From G963663365 sp963663365 (lineage in GTDB: Bacteria > Hinthialibacterota > Hinthialibacteria > Hinthialibacterales > G963663365): a DNA stretch of 64,000 nt. Location of the stretch: assembly GCA_963663365.2 (NCBI GenBank), contig CAXXIH010000001.1, positions 248,001 to 312,000 on the forward strand, in the 5' to 3' direction. A model generated the notes under the pieces. It made no database searches. It was not told the origin of the DNA and worked only from the letters and a program-made list of their open reading frames with translations. Of this stretch, positions 1 to 9,269 are shown one piece after another (the first letter of the stretch is position 1; each line of letters opens with the position of its first letter). The position numbers and the translations under genes are program-made.

Positions 1-2
1 TC

Positions 3-596
3 ACGATCTATTCGCTTTCGCCGAATACCGATGCGGATGGCGAACAACGAGTGAATGTAAATCAGGCATCCAAGGAGGATATGCAGGAGCAGCTGGGCGA
101 TGTTTTGGATGACAGGCAGATCGATTCCATAATTCGCGCCCGGGATGAAAGCAATTTCAACAATGTCGGCCAGCTTCTCGATGTTCAACATGAAAACGGC
201 CGGAATGCCATCAATCGGGATACATTCAAACAAATCTGCGACCGGGTGACCACATCGGGTGACAATCAAGAGCGTGGCTTGATTAATTTAAATACCGCGC
301 CTTTGATTGTGCTTAAGACGCTCTATCCAAACCGGGAGGATATTGCCCAAAATATTATTGATTTTCGTGAGGGGCCGGATGGCCCCTTCGATAGCATTGC
401 GGATCTTCTGGATGTTCAAGGGATTAACGAGACTCGATTCAAAAATGTTGCCTCCCTTGTCTGTGTGCGATCCGACGTGTTTTCGATCCGCTCTACAGGT
501 ATTGTGACCAAGCCACCTGCGTTGCGGGAACTTTATGTCGTTGTGGACCGGGGTGCGGACCCACCGGCGTTCCGTTTGTGGAAGTTCATTCGTTAG
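3..596 (+). CDS. gspK: GspK-like type II secretion minor pseudopilin, 5' end outside window
   Basis: This is the C-terminal part of a general secretion pathway protein K, the tip minor pseudopilin whose large periplasmic domain caps the T2SS pseudopilus. The frame is open to the window edge, so the N-terminal prepilin segment is missing; the GTG at 51 is internal, because the in-frame residues before it (YSLSPNTDADGEQRVNVNQA) fit the family. Two helix-hairpin-helix, SAM-like T2SK repeats are visible, each opening with an Asn-rich strand: VNVNQAS and, about 75 residues later, INLNTAP, followed by PFDSIADLLDVQGI. The end, FSIRSTGIV, is the usual closing strand. It is followed on the same strand by GspL-, GspM-, GspC- and GspD-like genes, the expected partners. 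Family assignment rests on motif pattern and context. Confidence 0.85.
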   Translation, partial: TIYSLSPNTDADGEQRVNVNQASKEDMQEQLGDVLDDRQIDSIIRARDESNFNNVGQLLDVQHENGRNAINRDTFKQICDRVTTSGDNQERGLINLNTAPLIVLKTLYPNREDIAQNIIDFREGPDGPFDSIADLLDVQGINETRFKNVASLVCVRSDVFSIRSTGIVTKPPALRELYVVVDRGADPPAFRLWKFIR

Positions 597-653
597 AACA
601 AAAGGCCTTCTCAGCCCGCATGTGGCAGGCGGCCTTATCAGGGGAAAAGAACT

Positions 654-2066
654 GTGGCAAGACGGCAGACAACATGGCTTATCGAACCGGCCGGTTCTCG
701 TATTAGTTGGCTATGCCTGGCCGAAGTGGATGGCCGTACACGTATCGTCGATGCAGGCGAACTGGACAATCAAGAGTCCTTTGCGGACAGTTTTCAGGAA
801 CTTACTGACCGTGCCGCTCATCTCCATTTGCGGCCCGGGGATGTGTACCTGTTGGCTCCTTCCGAACGATTGGCTTGCCGCACATTACGCGTCGGAAAGC
901 TCGTAGGTGAAAAACTTCGGCAGGCGGTTCAATTTGAAGTCTCCGAATTAGGAATGGAAGTCGGCGAAGCTCTTGGCACCGGGGATGCCGCATTATGTTG
1001 GGATGTCCTCGGTGAAGGTGAAGAGGATGTCTGCTGGCTGGCCATTCGGCGGACCGATGTGGACGACGTTTTAGGAGCATTGCCGCCGCTCTTTAGCGAT
1101 GTGACCGGAATGGTTGCCGGGATCGAAGCCGGATTGGAGTTGGCACGTTTAGCCGCCGGAGTTCCCGGTTCGATGGCTTTGGTCATGTCTCGAAAGGGAA
1201 GCCTTTCGTTTGCCATCCGCAATAACACTCGCTTGGTCGCAACACGCACCGTCAATATTCATGCAGAAGATACGCCGGAGAATCGTATTGGCATTATCCG
1301 TAGAGAATTGCAGAGGCTGCTGCTTTATACGGAAGAAGAACACCCCGATCTGGATATTGGGATTTGCGTAGTGGCCGGTGATGGCGCCTCTGAAATCGCC
1401 GCAAACCTGCAAATCGGTAGAATGGAGATTCGGGTGGCCGGCAAGGCTGAAATTCAAGCCGCGGCCGGCATTCCATTTGCCGACACAGTAGAAACCGGTG
1501 ATTCGCATACCGAATTACTTGGCGCAGCTTGGTTTCTCCAATCCAAACGGTATTTGCCCGAATTACTGCCCTATGAACGCCGAATCCCCGAACTTGTCCC
1601 GGCCGGCGTTGTATTTCGACAGCAGCGTAAGTGGTTTGCGGCTGCCGTGTTCTTTTTGATACTGAGCGCCGGTATTGCCGCCGGAGGAAATTGGATGTGG
1701 GCCGATATTGTGGATACCCGGGTACAAAAGGCTGAACCGTTGCTTACGGATATGCATATTCTAAAAGTGCAGGAAAGCGGTTTCCGGGAAATTCTACGTT
1801 GCAGAGTTGAATATGCAGACTTTTTCACGAAATTGACCGATCAACTTCCTGAAAACATTACCTTGCAGGACGCGACTTTCGATTTGGATGGCCGTGTGAA
1901 TATCAAAGGCAAGGCGAAAAATAACGGTGATGCGGAACGTGTTCAAAAAATCCTCATGGAGACGGGGATTTTTGATGAAATAAAGCCGCGCCGGACTACG
2001 AGCGAAAACAATTCAATCGTTTTTGAGATGGAAGGCACCTTAAAGGCCGGGAGGAAGCGGAAATGA
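654..2066 (+). CDS. gspL: GspL/PilM-PilN-like inner-membrane assembly protein
   Basis: This 470-residue protein has the architecture of GspL, equivalent to PilM fused to PilN: a cytoplasmic actin-like region over roughly residues 1-310, one transmembrane helix at about 325-347 (core FLILSAGIAAGG), and a periplasmic ferredoxin-like domain ending with VFEMEGTL. GspL anchors the secretion ATPase GspE to the inner membrane. The GTG start at 654 is preceded by an AGGGGA ribosome-binding site about 8 nt upstream. It ends in an ATGA overlap with the next gene, which indicates translational coupling. Sequence conservation in this family is low, so the call rests on topology, the PilN-like C-terminus and its place between gspK and a PilO/GspM-like gene. 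Confidence 0.8.
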   Translation: MARRQTTWLIEPAGSRISWLCLAEVDGRTRIVDAGELDNQESFADSFQELTDRAAHLHLRPGDVYLLAPSERLACRTLRVGKLVGEKLRQAVQFEVSELGMEVGEALGTGDAALCWDVLGEGEEDVCWLAIRRTDVDDVLGALPPLFSDVTGMVAGIEAGLELARLAAGVPGSMALVMSRKGSLSFAIRNNTRLVATRTVNIHAEDTPENRIGIIRRELQRLLLYTEEEHPDLDIGICVVAGDGASEIAANLQIGRMEIRVAGKAEIQAAAGIPFADTVETGDSHTELLGAAWFLQSKRYLPELLPYERRIPELVPAGVVFRQQRKWFAAAVFFLILSAGIAAGGNWMWADIVDTRVQKAEPLLTDMHILKVQESGFREILRCRVEYADFFTKLTDQLPENITLQDATFDLDGRVNIKGKAKNNGDAERVQKILMETGIFDEIKPRRTTSENNSIVFEMEGTLKAGRKRK

Positions 2067-2674
2067 GCCCATTAGGACGTATGTCGGCACGTGAAAGACG
2101 GTTACTGATTATTACGTTGATTGCAGCCGTGATCTGTATTCCAGTGGTTATCGGCCCGCTGCTGGGGAGTCAGGAAGCCACGGATGAGGATCCCGATGCG
2201 GAACTGGCGCAAATTCAATCTGTCTTGAGCCGTGTGGAACGTCAGTTGGCCACAAACCAAAACTTGCGGGAAAAACTTGGAAATCCCGACGCGGAGTTTA
2301 TCTCGCCTTCCGGTGTGTTGGAACTTCTCGTCGAATTGGAACAAGTTGGAAAACAGGCGGATTTAAAAATCAGCTCGTATGCTCAGGGAATACGGGAGAA
2401 AGCCAAACCGCTTCCTGAACTTACCGTTCAAATCGACTATACCGGGCGCTTTCAAAACGTTGTCAAATTTCTAGATGCGCTCGAAAAGATGAAGGTTCCG
2501 GTATATGTGCGCAATTTGCGCATGACTCTCAAAGATGAAGGATCGGGAGAACTGACCGGGAATATCAAAATAACCTCCTTTTTACAGGAGGCTCCCCAAC
2601 ATATCGGCAAAGAAAAAGCCACCGAAAAGGCCGATGAAAATCCCGCTGAAGCCAAGAGTGAGGTGCCCGCATGA
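2063..2674 (+). CDS. GspM/PilO-like inner-membrane protein
   Basis: A 203-residue bitopic protein with a short cytoplasmic tail, one membrane helix at about residues 14-33 (LLIITLIAAVICIPVVIG), a coiled-coil stretch (about 48-75) and a periplasmic ferredoxin-like domain with the PilO/GspM pattern of a beta strand (TVQIDYTGRF) followed by VVKFLDALEKM. GspM/PilO dimerises with GspL/PilN and passes information from the ATPase to the pseudopilus. It overlaps the genes on both sides by 4 nt (ATGA), so all three are surely co-translated. The C-terminal 25 residues are acidic and alanine-rich, without clear structure. PilO and GspM cannot be distinguished from sequence alone. Confidence 0.78.
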   Translation: MSPLGRMSARERRLLIITLIAAVICIPVVIGPLLGSQEATDEDPDAELAQIQSVLSRVERQLATNQNLREKLGNPDAEFISPSGVLELLVELEQVGKQADLKISSYAQGIREKAKPLPELTVQIDYTGRFQNVVKFLDALEKMKVPVYVRNLRMTLKDEGSGELTGNIKITSFLQEAPQHIGKEKATEKADENPAEAKSEVPA

Positions 2675-3384
2675 CTCCGGTGCAACGCATACGTTTTTTA
2701 GTGTGGCTTCAGAGAAAGGCCGGTCTTTTGGTTTTCGGGGCCGCCGGCTTGCTTGTTGCCGCTCAGCTTGTGGGATGGAGCAGGGCCTATTTGGAACTAC
2801 GGGATGCCGACACGTTGATTGCGAGTGCTGAAACTGTCTTGCGCCCGAAGGCGGATGAGAATGGTTCTAATTCCGGTCAAGCGCAACCTCCGAAAGATGA
2901 CATCTTCAAGCGAATCCAGATTTCCTATCAATTGACGGGAATAATCAACGACCAAGCGATTATTAACGGCCAAATGGTGAAAGCGGGTGATCGGATTCAG
3001 TCCGCGACTGTTATGGCCGTGGAGCCAACCAGAGTCCTTATTCATGAAGATGGGAAGCCCAGTGAAAGGGAATTGGGCCTATTCCCGGGAGGCGGAGGAG
3101 GCCCGCCCATGATGGGTGGTCCCCCCAGCCGCGGTGGAGGAAGGCGTGATCGGATGGCCGCCAGAGGCGGTGTGCCGGATATTCCCGGGGGGGCGCCGCC
3201 CGGATTGCGGAATGGCCGTATTCCCCGGGATGCGAATTTAGGCCGTTTGAACGGGAAGAGTATTCAAGAAGTTATGCGTGGATTGCGCGATGGCACAATC
3301 GGCATAGATGAAATTCCTGAAGAACACCGCGAACGTGCCCGGGCCATGATGGAAGGACGCGGCGGACGCCGAGGCCGCCGCTAA
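2671..3384 (+). CDS. GspC/PilP-like secretin-coupling protein with Gly/Arg-rich tail
   Basis: A 237-residue protein with an N-terminal membrane helix at about residues 17-36 and a homology-region domain at about 90-145 (YQLTGIINDQAIINGQMVKA, then GDRI and VEPTRVLI). This strand pattern, including the NG..V..GD turn, is the hallmark of GspC HR and PilP domains, which contact the N0 domain of the secretin. In place of a PDZ domain it has a Gly/Pro/Arg-rich low-complexity stretch (about 140-185) and a basic helix ending in GGRRGRR. It overlaps the GspM-like gene by ATGA. A 6-bp hairpin (3385-3399) sits right after the stop, before the secretin gene. Confidence 0.75.
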   Translation: MTPVQRIRFLVWLQRKAGLLVFGAAGLLVAAQLVGWSRAYLELRDADTLIASAETVLRPKADENGSNSGQAQPPKDDIFKRIQISYQLTGIINDQAIINGQMVKAGDRIQSATVMAVEPTRVLIHEDGKPSERELGLFPGGGGGPPMMGGPPSRGGGRRDRMAARGGVPDIPGGAPPGLRNGRIPRDANLGRLNGKSIQEVMRGLRDGTIGIDEIPEEHRERARAMMEGRGGRRGRR

Positions 3385-3399
3385 GCAGCCATAGGCTGC
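3385..3399 (+). other. Short GC hairpin after gspC-like stop codon
   Basis: GCAGCC-ATA-GGCTGC begins on the base after the stop codon. There is no T-run, so it is not a classical terminator. It could protect the 3' end of the upstream message or cause partial attenuation before the secretin gene, which starts about 85 nt later. Confidence 0.4.
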
Positions 3400-3482
3400 G
3401 TGGTTTGTTACGAAGTACAAAACCGAAAATATCGCTTTTAAAGTGATTTGAGATTTGTGTGACAATAGAACGGAATAAACCC

Positions 3483-6400
3483 ATGACTCTTTCACACCGC
3501 CTTTTCAAACTGCCGAATCCATTGGTGTGTTGTAGCCGATTCGGCTCAATCATCGTGTTGTGCACCGCATTGCTTTTTTGTGCTGCTCCGCTGGTGAGTG
3601 CACAAGAAGCTGAATCGCAAGACACCTCCGGTGGTGAAACGGAAGAGAAAGCCGGTGGAGAGCAAAAGGCGGGCGGAGAAGCATTGGCCCGATTTCTCCT
3701 TGGGCGTGTCGGCGATTTTATAAAATCCGGCAATGTATTTTTCCCAGGTGCGGATGAAGGCGGTGAAGGACAGGCAGAGGGAAAAGGCGATGATAAAGTT
3801 ACGGTGAATTTTAATAATGCGGATATCAAGCAAATATTGAAATTCGTCTCGGATCAAACCGGAAAAGTTGTTATCAAAAGTGACGAGGTGAACGGTAATT
3901 TAACAATCATTATGCCCGAGCCCGTCACCAAAGAAGAAGCCTTGCGCAAAATTGAAACGGCAATGGCGCTCAAAAATTTCACATTTGTCGAAACCGATGG
4001 AATGTTGTTGGCGCTTACTTTTGAACAAGCGGTTAAAGCGGGTGTGCCTGTTGGAACCGGGGATGTCGATGCCTTAAGCCCAAGACTGGATACCCGGTTT
4101 ATTACATTGAAGTATGCTGATGCTGTCCGGGTAAAAGAGGCTATCACGCCGATTCTTACCAATCCCGAGCGTGTTGTGGCCGATCCCCGCACCAATCAAC
4201 TGATTATTACCGATACGGGGGCCAATATCGTCCGTGTACAAAAGATCGTTGAGCAGCTCGACCGAGAAGATGAAGGAACCCGAATCGTTACCAAAATTGT
4301 TAAACTGAACTATGCAAATGCGCAACAACTATCTCAAGCCTTGAAGGGATTGCTGGGCCATCTTAACAGCGGCGGAATAGGAGATGGACAAGGTGGACGG
4401 CGGGGACGTCCCGGAGGGGATAGCGCGGGCGCAGGACTGACTACAGAGATTTTTGCCGACCAAATCACCAATAGTCTGATTATTTCCGGTCCTCAGCCGG
4501 ATGTAGATACGGTTCTGGAATTTATCCAGGAACTGGACACTAGTACTTCTGAGGGGATGGAAACAAAAACATTCAAACTGACCCATACCAGCGCTCAAGA
4601 ACTGGCCACTGAAATCAATCAGCTGCTTCAGACCAAGCGCTCAGGATTCCGTCAGCCTGTTGTCGTAGCCGACCGTTGGACCAATGCGCTGCTGGTAACC
4701 GGTTTCCCCGAGGATATCGAATTCGTTAGCCAACTCGTGGCTGAGTTGGACCATGTTAAAATCAGCGATCGTAATACGCGGGTATTCCAACTGAAACATG
4801 CGGATGCGGCGGTGTTGTCACAGGCAATTTCGCAGGTGCTTGGTGAAGGGAATAACAGTGGCGGGCGCAGATATTACTATTATTTTTCAGGGCGTGGCGG
4901 CGGTGATGACGATGAAGGAATTAAAATTTACGAAGATTTGCGCACAAATTCCTTGATTATTTCCGCCAAGGTCGAAGATTTTGAAATGATCGAGGAATTG
5001 ATCGATTCATTGGATGTGGAATTGGATGAAGGCAAAGAAGAGCCTCGTGTTTTCCCGCTTAAATTTGCAGACGCTTCATCGCTGGCACAATTGCTTGAGG
5101 ATCTATTTGAAGATGACAGTTTCGATTATTGGTGGTCGGATACGCGCAAAGCCTCGGTGTCAGCGCTGGCGGGAAAAGTCCGTGTCATTCCGGATATATC
5201 GACGAATAGTCTAGTGGTTATTGCCTCGACACCGCGCGCATTTGAAGTTGTGAAATCGCTTCTGGTGGAATTGGATGTCGATTCGCAATTTGGATCGAAT
5301 GAAGTGATCTCGCTTAAAAACGCGAAGGCAACGGAGGTTGCCGAATATCTAAATGAATTGTTTCAAGATAACGAGCAAGGCGGCGGAGGAAACCGCGGAT
5401 TTTTCTGGTTCCTATCTCGCTCGATGGGTGGTGAGCGCGAGATCAGCAATCTGATTGGCAATGTCCGGGTTGTCGCTGAGCCGCGTACGAATTCACTTCT
5501 GGTAATCACGCAACAGCAAAATATCCGTTCAATCAAGGAATTGGTGGAAAGGCTCGATAAGGCTACCGCTCAAGTGTTGGTCGAGATTTTGATTGTTGAG
5601 ATTTCTTCGCTTGATGACGATGATCTGGGTATTCAATGGGGCGGCTCCGGCGACATGATGGGGCGGACCGAATTGAATGTGTCCGGCGAAGGTGTCTATC
5701 AGAACTTTACCAGCAATGCGAACTCTTCATTAAACCGCTTTAATTATGCCACGCTTTCTGACTCGCAATTTGGTGTCGTACTGAACTATTTGACCTCCAA
5801 TTCCAAGGCGAACGTTATTGCACGGCCTAATATCATGACTTCGAACAATGAGCCTGCGCTTGTTCAACTCCAACAGCGTGTACCGTATGTTCAGGATGTC
5901 CAATTCAATAACAACACAAGTAACGTCGGTGTTGAATATGAAAATGTCGGATTGGTTTTATCGGTGACGCCGCAAATCAATATCGCTCAAGTCGAGACCG
6001 ACGAGCGGGTTACGCTTGAAGTTACGCTTGAAAACGGCGAAGTGCTTGACAATATGAATACGCTGAGTGTTCAAGGCCAAGGTCAGACTGTGGAATTGGT
6101 GGCGTTCTCGCAACGAGTTGTGAATACAAATATCACCGTGGATAATGGTATGACAGTTGTGCTTTCAGGTGTGCTTGATGAGCGAACTGTTGAAGATAAT
6201 GACGGTGTTCCCGGGCTTCGCCGGATTCCCGTCTTTGGCAGGCTCTTCCAGAATAAATCGAAGCGTAAAGAAAAGACGGAACTAATAACGTTTATTACTC
6301 CTTATATCCTGTCTACACCCGAAGAGATTGCCGAAATCACAGAACGGCAAATGCGTAGCGAAGGATTCCAAAACCTGATGATCGATGAAGGGCTTTCAGT

Positions 6401-6488
6401 TGAAGGTTTGGATTCAGCCACCAAAACGGGAAAAGTCCGCGATCTAAACACGCTTCGCACACGAAAAGTCGAGCCCGGCAATAATTAA
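3483..6488 (+). CDS. gspD: Type II secretion secretin (GspD-like) with extended N-repeats
   Basis: This encodes the outer-membrane gate of the type II secretion/pilus system. The ATG at 3483 is chosen over an upstream GTG because it leads directly into a signal peptide ending in ...PLVSA|QEAE. After an acidic linker comes an N0 domain (about residues 105-175). Six secretin N-type repeats follow, starting near residues 206, 270, 361, 432, 521 and 606, each with a sequence like KYADAVRV or KLNYANAQQ. The secretin core starts at about 696 (QVLVEILIVEIS) and contains VIARPNIMTSNNEPA and VPGLRRIPVFGRLFQ. GspD proteins usually have N1-N3, so at about 1000 residues this one is longer than the roughly 650-750 usual for the family. 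Glycine-rich or Tyr-rich insertions sit in several repeats. Confidence 0.93.
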   Translation: MTLSHRLFKLPNPLVCCSRFGSIIVLCTALLFCAAPLVSAQEAESQDTSGGETEEKAGGEQKAGGEALARFLLGRVGDFIKSGNVFFPGADEGGEGQAEGKGDDKVTVNFNNADIKQILKFVSDQTGKVVIKSDEVNGNLTIIMPEPVTKEEALRKIETAMALKNFTFVETDGMLLALTFEQAVKAGVPVGTGDVDALSPRLDTRFITLKYADAVRVKEAITPILTNPERVVADPRTNQLIITDTGANIVRVQKIVEQLDREDEGTRIVTKIVKLNYANAQQLSQALKGLLGHLNSGGIGDGQGGRRGRPGGDSAGAGLTTEIFADQITNSLIISGPQPDVDTVLEFIQELDTSTSEGMETKTFKLTHTSAQELATEINQLLQTKRSGFRQPVVVADRWTNALLVTGFPEDIEFVSQLVAELDHVKISDRNTRVFQLKHADAAVLSQAISQVLGEGNNSGGRRYYYYFSGRGGGDDDEGIKIYEDLRTNSLIISAKVEDFEMIEELIDSLDVELDEGKEEPRVFPLKFADASSLAQLLEDLFEDDSFDYWWSDTRKASVSALAGKVRVIPDISTNSLVVIASTPRAFEVVKSLLVELDVDSQFGSNEVISLKNAKATEVAEYLNELFQDNEQGGGGNRGFFWFLSRSMGGEREISNLIGNVRVVAEPRTNSLLVITQQQNIRSIKELVERLDKATAQVLVEILIVEISSLDDDDLGIQWGGSGDMMGRTELNVSGEGVYQNFTSNANSSLNRFNYATLSDSQFGVVLNYLTSNSKANVIARPNIMTSNNEPALVQLQQRVPYVQDVQFNNNTSNVGVEYENVGLVLSVTPQINIAQVETDERVTLEVTLENGEVLDNMNTLSVQGQGQTVELVAFSQRVVNTNITVDNGMTVVLSGVLDERTVEDNDGVPGLRRIPVFGRLFQNKSKRKEKTELITFITPYILSTPEEIAEITERQMRSEGFQNLMIDEGLSVEGLDSATKTGKVRDLNTLRTRKVEPGNN

Positions 6489-6513
6489 GGGGATTATAAA
6501 TCCTTACAGCCGG

Positions 6514-7830
6514 TTACGTGTTTTTTTCTTCGGTTGTTTGTTCGCTTGCAGATGCCGTGCAAAAGCGGCGTGTCTGTAAGCATGCATATAGGCCGACTGC
6601 ATGCAGAAGCAAGTAGCCATAAGTGTCCCGGTCGATGAGAATTTGTTTCCATCCCGCTCCAATTAATAATGAAAATTTTGTATGCCCATGGATAATGAGG
6701 ACGCTCACTGCAATCAGCCCCATCAATACGAGATTCTTTCGGCGCCATGCAAACGCGGTCAATAATGAAACAGGGACGATTGTCCACGCCATGGTGTAAT
6801 CCGCAACGCGGGGGGATAGGGACAAAAGGCCGGTAATCAGGATTGCGGCTGAGGCCGCTTTTGCTTCAGGCAGTTGTTTCTCGGTATCATCGCAAACACG
6901 CAGCCCCCATATCGTGGATCCCAGCAGGATTATCAAAAGGACAAGCACGGCAAATGGTGCAGCCATGGGCATTGGAAGCAATGGCTGGGTCAAATAAGTC
7001 TCGTCCATAAGACGATAAATGGCCGAGGTTACTGAATGATTATAGACACCCAGTTTTAATTGGTCCCAGTACCCCCGAAACTCTTCTCCTATCATATAAT
7101 TTGCATATTTCAACAAGGAGCCATCAGCCAATTGCAGCCCGAGTGCGGCAACAATACAAAGCGATGCGATGATAACCAGCCGCCACGACCGCCGCCGCAT
7201 CTCCTCGAATAATAAAAGCCCGGGCACAGGTTTGATGGATACCAGAACCGTCAGTGCGGCGGCTGCGGGCCAAAGCATCCTTGCCTTAATACCCAGCAGC
7301 CAAATTGCGAGCAACGCTGCTTCAAAAATGGCCACATTTCCGGTTTGGAAATCAGCCGAGGCTCCCCGGTAGAACATGATAAAGAGCGCGAATGCAAGCG
7401 CTGCAAAAGGAGTTATGCGCGTTTGCATGATCCGAGTTGCTGCAAAGAGGATGACTCCACAACAAAGTGCTTTAAAACAGAGCCAGAGTGTTGAAGCCGT
7501 AGGGATGGATACAAATAGTAAAGGCGTAAGCAGACGCGCGAAAAACGGCTGATAAAGATACGGAAGACCGGAGTAATCGTAGAGTCCTAACTTGAGCGCG
7601 TGTTGACTTAAGACAGATACGTCATAGGGATTATCGTGCGCAAGCAAAGCCGATGCTGCGGCCACATAAGGCCGTAAATCCCAACTTTGTGCTGCCCATC
7701 CGGCGTGACGGTACACAATTGCCAGACAAACCAATACAAACAGATAGAATTCTCCGCTGGCTGTATGGCATGGTTCGAAGAAACGCGCCTTGATAGTACC
7801 CAATTTCTGTGTGTGCGCCGGGAGTGCCAT
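6514..7830 (-). CDS. GT87/DUF2029-type polytopic glycosyltransferase
   Basis: A 438-residue integral membrane protein with about ten hydrophobic helices. The first periplasmic loop has the family pattern SWDLRPYVAAASALLAHDNPY, that is, an aspartate followed by Y..A..AL....PY, typical of the DUF2029/GT87 mannosyltransferase-like group. These enzymes use polyprenyl-phosphate sugars and add sugar on the outer face of the inner membrane. It is convergent with the secretin gene, with only about 25 nt between stops. The ATG at 7830 has no clear ribosome-binding site. The substrate cannot be predicted. Confidence 0.7.
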   Translation of the reverse strand: MALPAHTQKLGTIKARFFEPCHTASGEFYLFVLVCLAIVYRHAGWAAQSWDLRPYVAAASALLAHDNPYDVSVLSQHALKLGLYDYSGLPYLYQPFFARLLTPLLFVSIPTASTLWLCFKALCCGVILFAATRIMQTRITPFAALAFALFIMFYRGASADFQTGNVAIFEAALLAIWLLGIKARMLWPAAAALTVLVSIKPVPGLLLFEEMRRRSWRLVIIASLCIVAALGLQLADGSLLKYANYMIGEEFRGYWDQLKLGVYNHSVTSAIYRLMDETYLTQPLLPMPMAAPFAVLVLLIILLGSTIWGLRVCDDTEKQLPEAKAASAAILITGLLSLSPRVADYTMAWTIVPVSLLTAFAWRRKNLVLMGLIAVSVLIIHGHTKFSLLIGAGWKQILIDRDTYGYLLLHAVGLYACLQTRRFCTASASEQTTEEKNT

Positions 7831-7867
7831 GAGCGCATTGTGTCATGAGGCAGGGCAGTGGGGGAGT

Positions 7868-9103
7868 TTAATGACGGTTGACCATTCTGGATTGGCCACT
7901 GCTATCCAATTTGAGGGGAGGGGCTTTGGATGTTTTTTCTTTGACTTGTTGTCTGTTGACTTGATCGCTGACCCGGCTATCCGTGCTGTCTTTGCCGACG
8001 ATTTCCGTTTCAAAGTAGTCGATGACTTTATCGGCCCGCTTCTCTTGTGCCTTCGAGACGCGATATTTCATGTGAGCGACGTCGATTTCCGCTTTTGCTT
8101 CTTCCAGCATTTGCTCGACGGCACCCACATCCTTAATTTGTTCGATGTCGCCAGTGGCTCTTGCTTCCTCGATGTCGAGATGAGAGGTCATTTTAAGCTC
8201 ATCGGAAGGACCCTCATCGCTGGCGATCTCGGTTTTGAGTGCACGAAGATGCTTCTGCATCTTCTTGACTTCCATTTTAAGTATATCCCGGCGCTCCGCG
8301 GCCAGGTCCTTTTCAAGATTGAGGATGAATTTTTTGGATTTCTGCAGATCCAGCCGGTGTTGTTGAAGAGCCTTGGTATCGGGATCCAGTACCCGGGCCA
8401 TAATCAAGTAAGTGCGCTGTAAATTGGAAAGTTCGTATTGAAGCCGCTCGACTTTTTCGGTGTCTCCGGTTTGGCGCGCATTTAGGAATTCGCCCAACAA
8501 AGCCTCAAAAGCATCCAATTGCGGATTTTTTTGCCGAAGTTCTTTCATATGATCTTCGGCCGCCGTCATGCCTACGATTTGCTGTGAAGTATCTTGCCAT
8601 TTCCGGCGGAGTTGTTGTTCGGTTTTCTGTGCCTGTTTGGCATCGACTTGTTCACCCTCCAAATAGGATTGCAGGCTTGAAAGAGACATCGCAATCAGAG
8701 TCTGCATCTCCTGCCGGAGTAACCGCGTATTCCCCTTGAGCGCCCTCTTGATATCCCGCTGGATCATGGCTTCTTCAGAATCGGGATCGGTATGTCCATC
8801 CAAATAAACTCTGGCCTGCTCTTGGGAAAGCCACATCACTTGGCCGTTATGCACAATACGGATCATGTCGGTTGGTTTTGCGTCTTTCTTTTCGCAATCC
8901 AACTCGATGAGATCGTCCAATTTCGCTGTCAGCTTATCTAGGTCGATATCATCTCCATTGAAAACATCGTCGATTGTAATTGCCCCCAAATCGCGGAGAC
9001 GAATATCCTCTTCAGCTACTTTGGCCCGTGCAGCACGGTCCTGTGCAGATGTTCCGGTTTCTTCCGGCTGGCCAAATAATTCCTCGAATAGATCAACTGT
9101 CAT
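7868..9103 (-). CDS. Uncharacterised charged coiled-coil protein
   Basis: I do not recognise this 411-residue protein. It has no signal peptide or membrane segment, so it is probably cytoplasmic. The N-terminal 100 residues are acidic (LRDLGAITIDDVFNGDDIDL). Residues of about 85-105 form a short beta-like segment (IRIVHNGQVMWLSQEQARVY). The remainder is nearly all helical and very rich in K, E, Q and R, with heptad-like spacing suggesting long coiled coils. Its end overlaps no other gene and lies 37 nt from the start of the GT87-type gene on the same strand, so the two may be co-transcribed. A role as scaffold or gliding/secretion accessory would be a guess. Confidence 0.75.
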   Translation of the reverse strand: MTVDLFEELFGQPEETGTSAQDRAARAKVAEEDIRLRDLGAITIDDVFNGDDIDLDKLTAKLDDLIELDCEKKDAKPTDMIRIVHNGQVMWLSQEQARVYLDGHTDPDSEEAMIQRDIKRALKGNTRLLRQEMQTLIAMSLSSLQSYLEGEQVDAKQAQKTEQQLRRKWQDTSQQIVGMTAAEDHMKELRQKNPQLDAFEALLGEFLNARQTGDTEKVERLQYELSNLQRTYLIMARVLDPDTKALQQHRLDLQKSKKFILNLEKDLAAERRDILKMEVKKMQKHLRALKTEIASDEGPSDELKMTSHLDIEEARATGDIEQIKDVGAVEQMLEEAKAEIDVAHMKYRVSKAQEKRADKVIDYFETEIVGKDSTDSRVSDQVNRQQVKEKTSKAPPLKLDSSGQSRMVNRH

Positions 9104-9269
9104 GAAATGAATCCAAAGTGCTGGTTCGACAATTCTACTTTAAGCCGGTGCTTGTATAGCCACGACCCCGTAGAATCTTACTTTACACCGATCCGGCCAT
9201 TTGGGGGAGCGAAGCAGACCGGAGTGTACAGGAGTACCAGGTAAACAGTCAGACGCATTTAGGATTTGG

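Noticed and set aside
7790..8422. 210-codon open frame on the plus strand
   Set aside because: It is antisense to the coiled-coil gene, Cys/Phe/Leu-rich without any family pattern, and has no ribosome-binding site.
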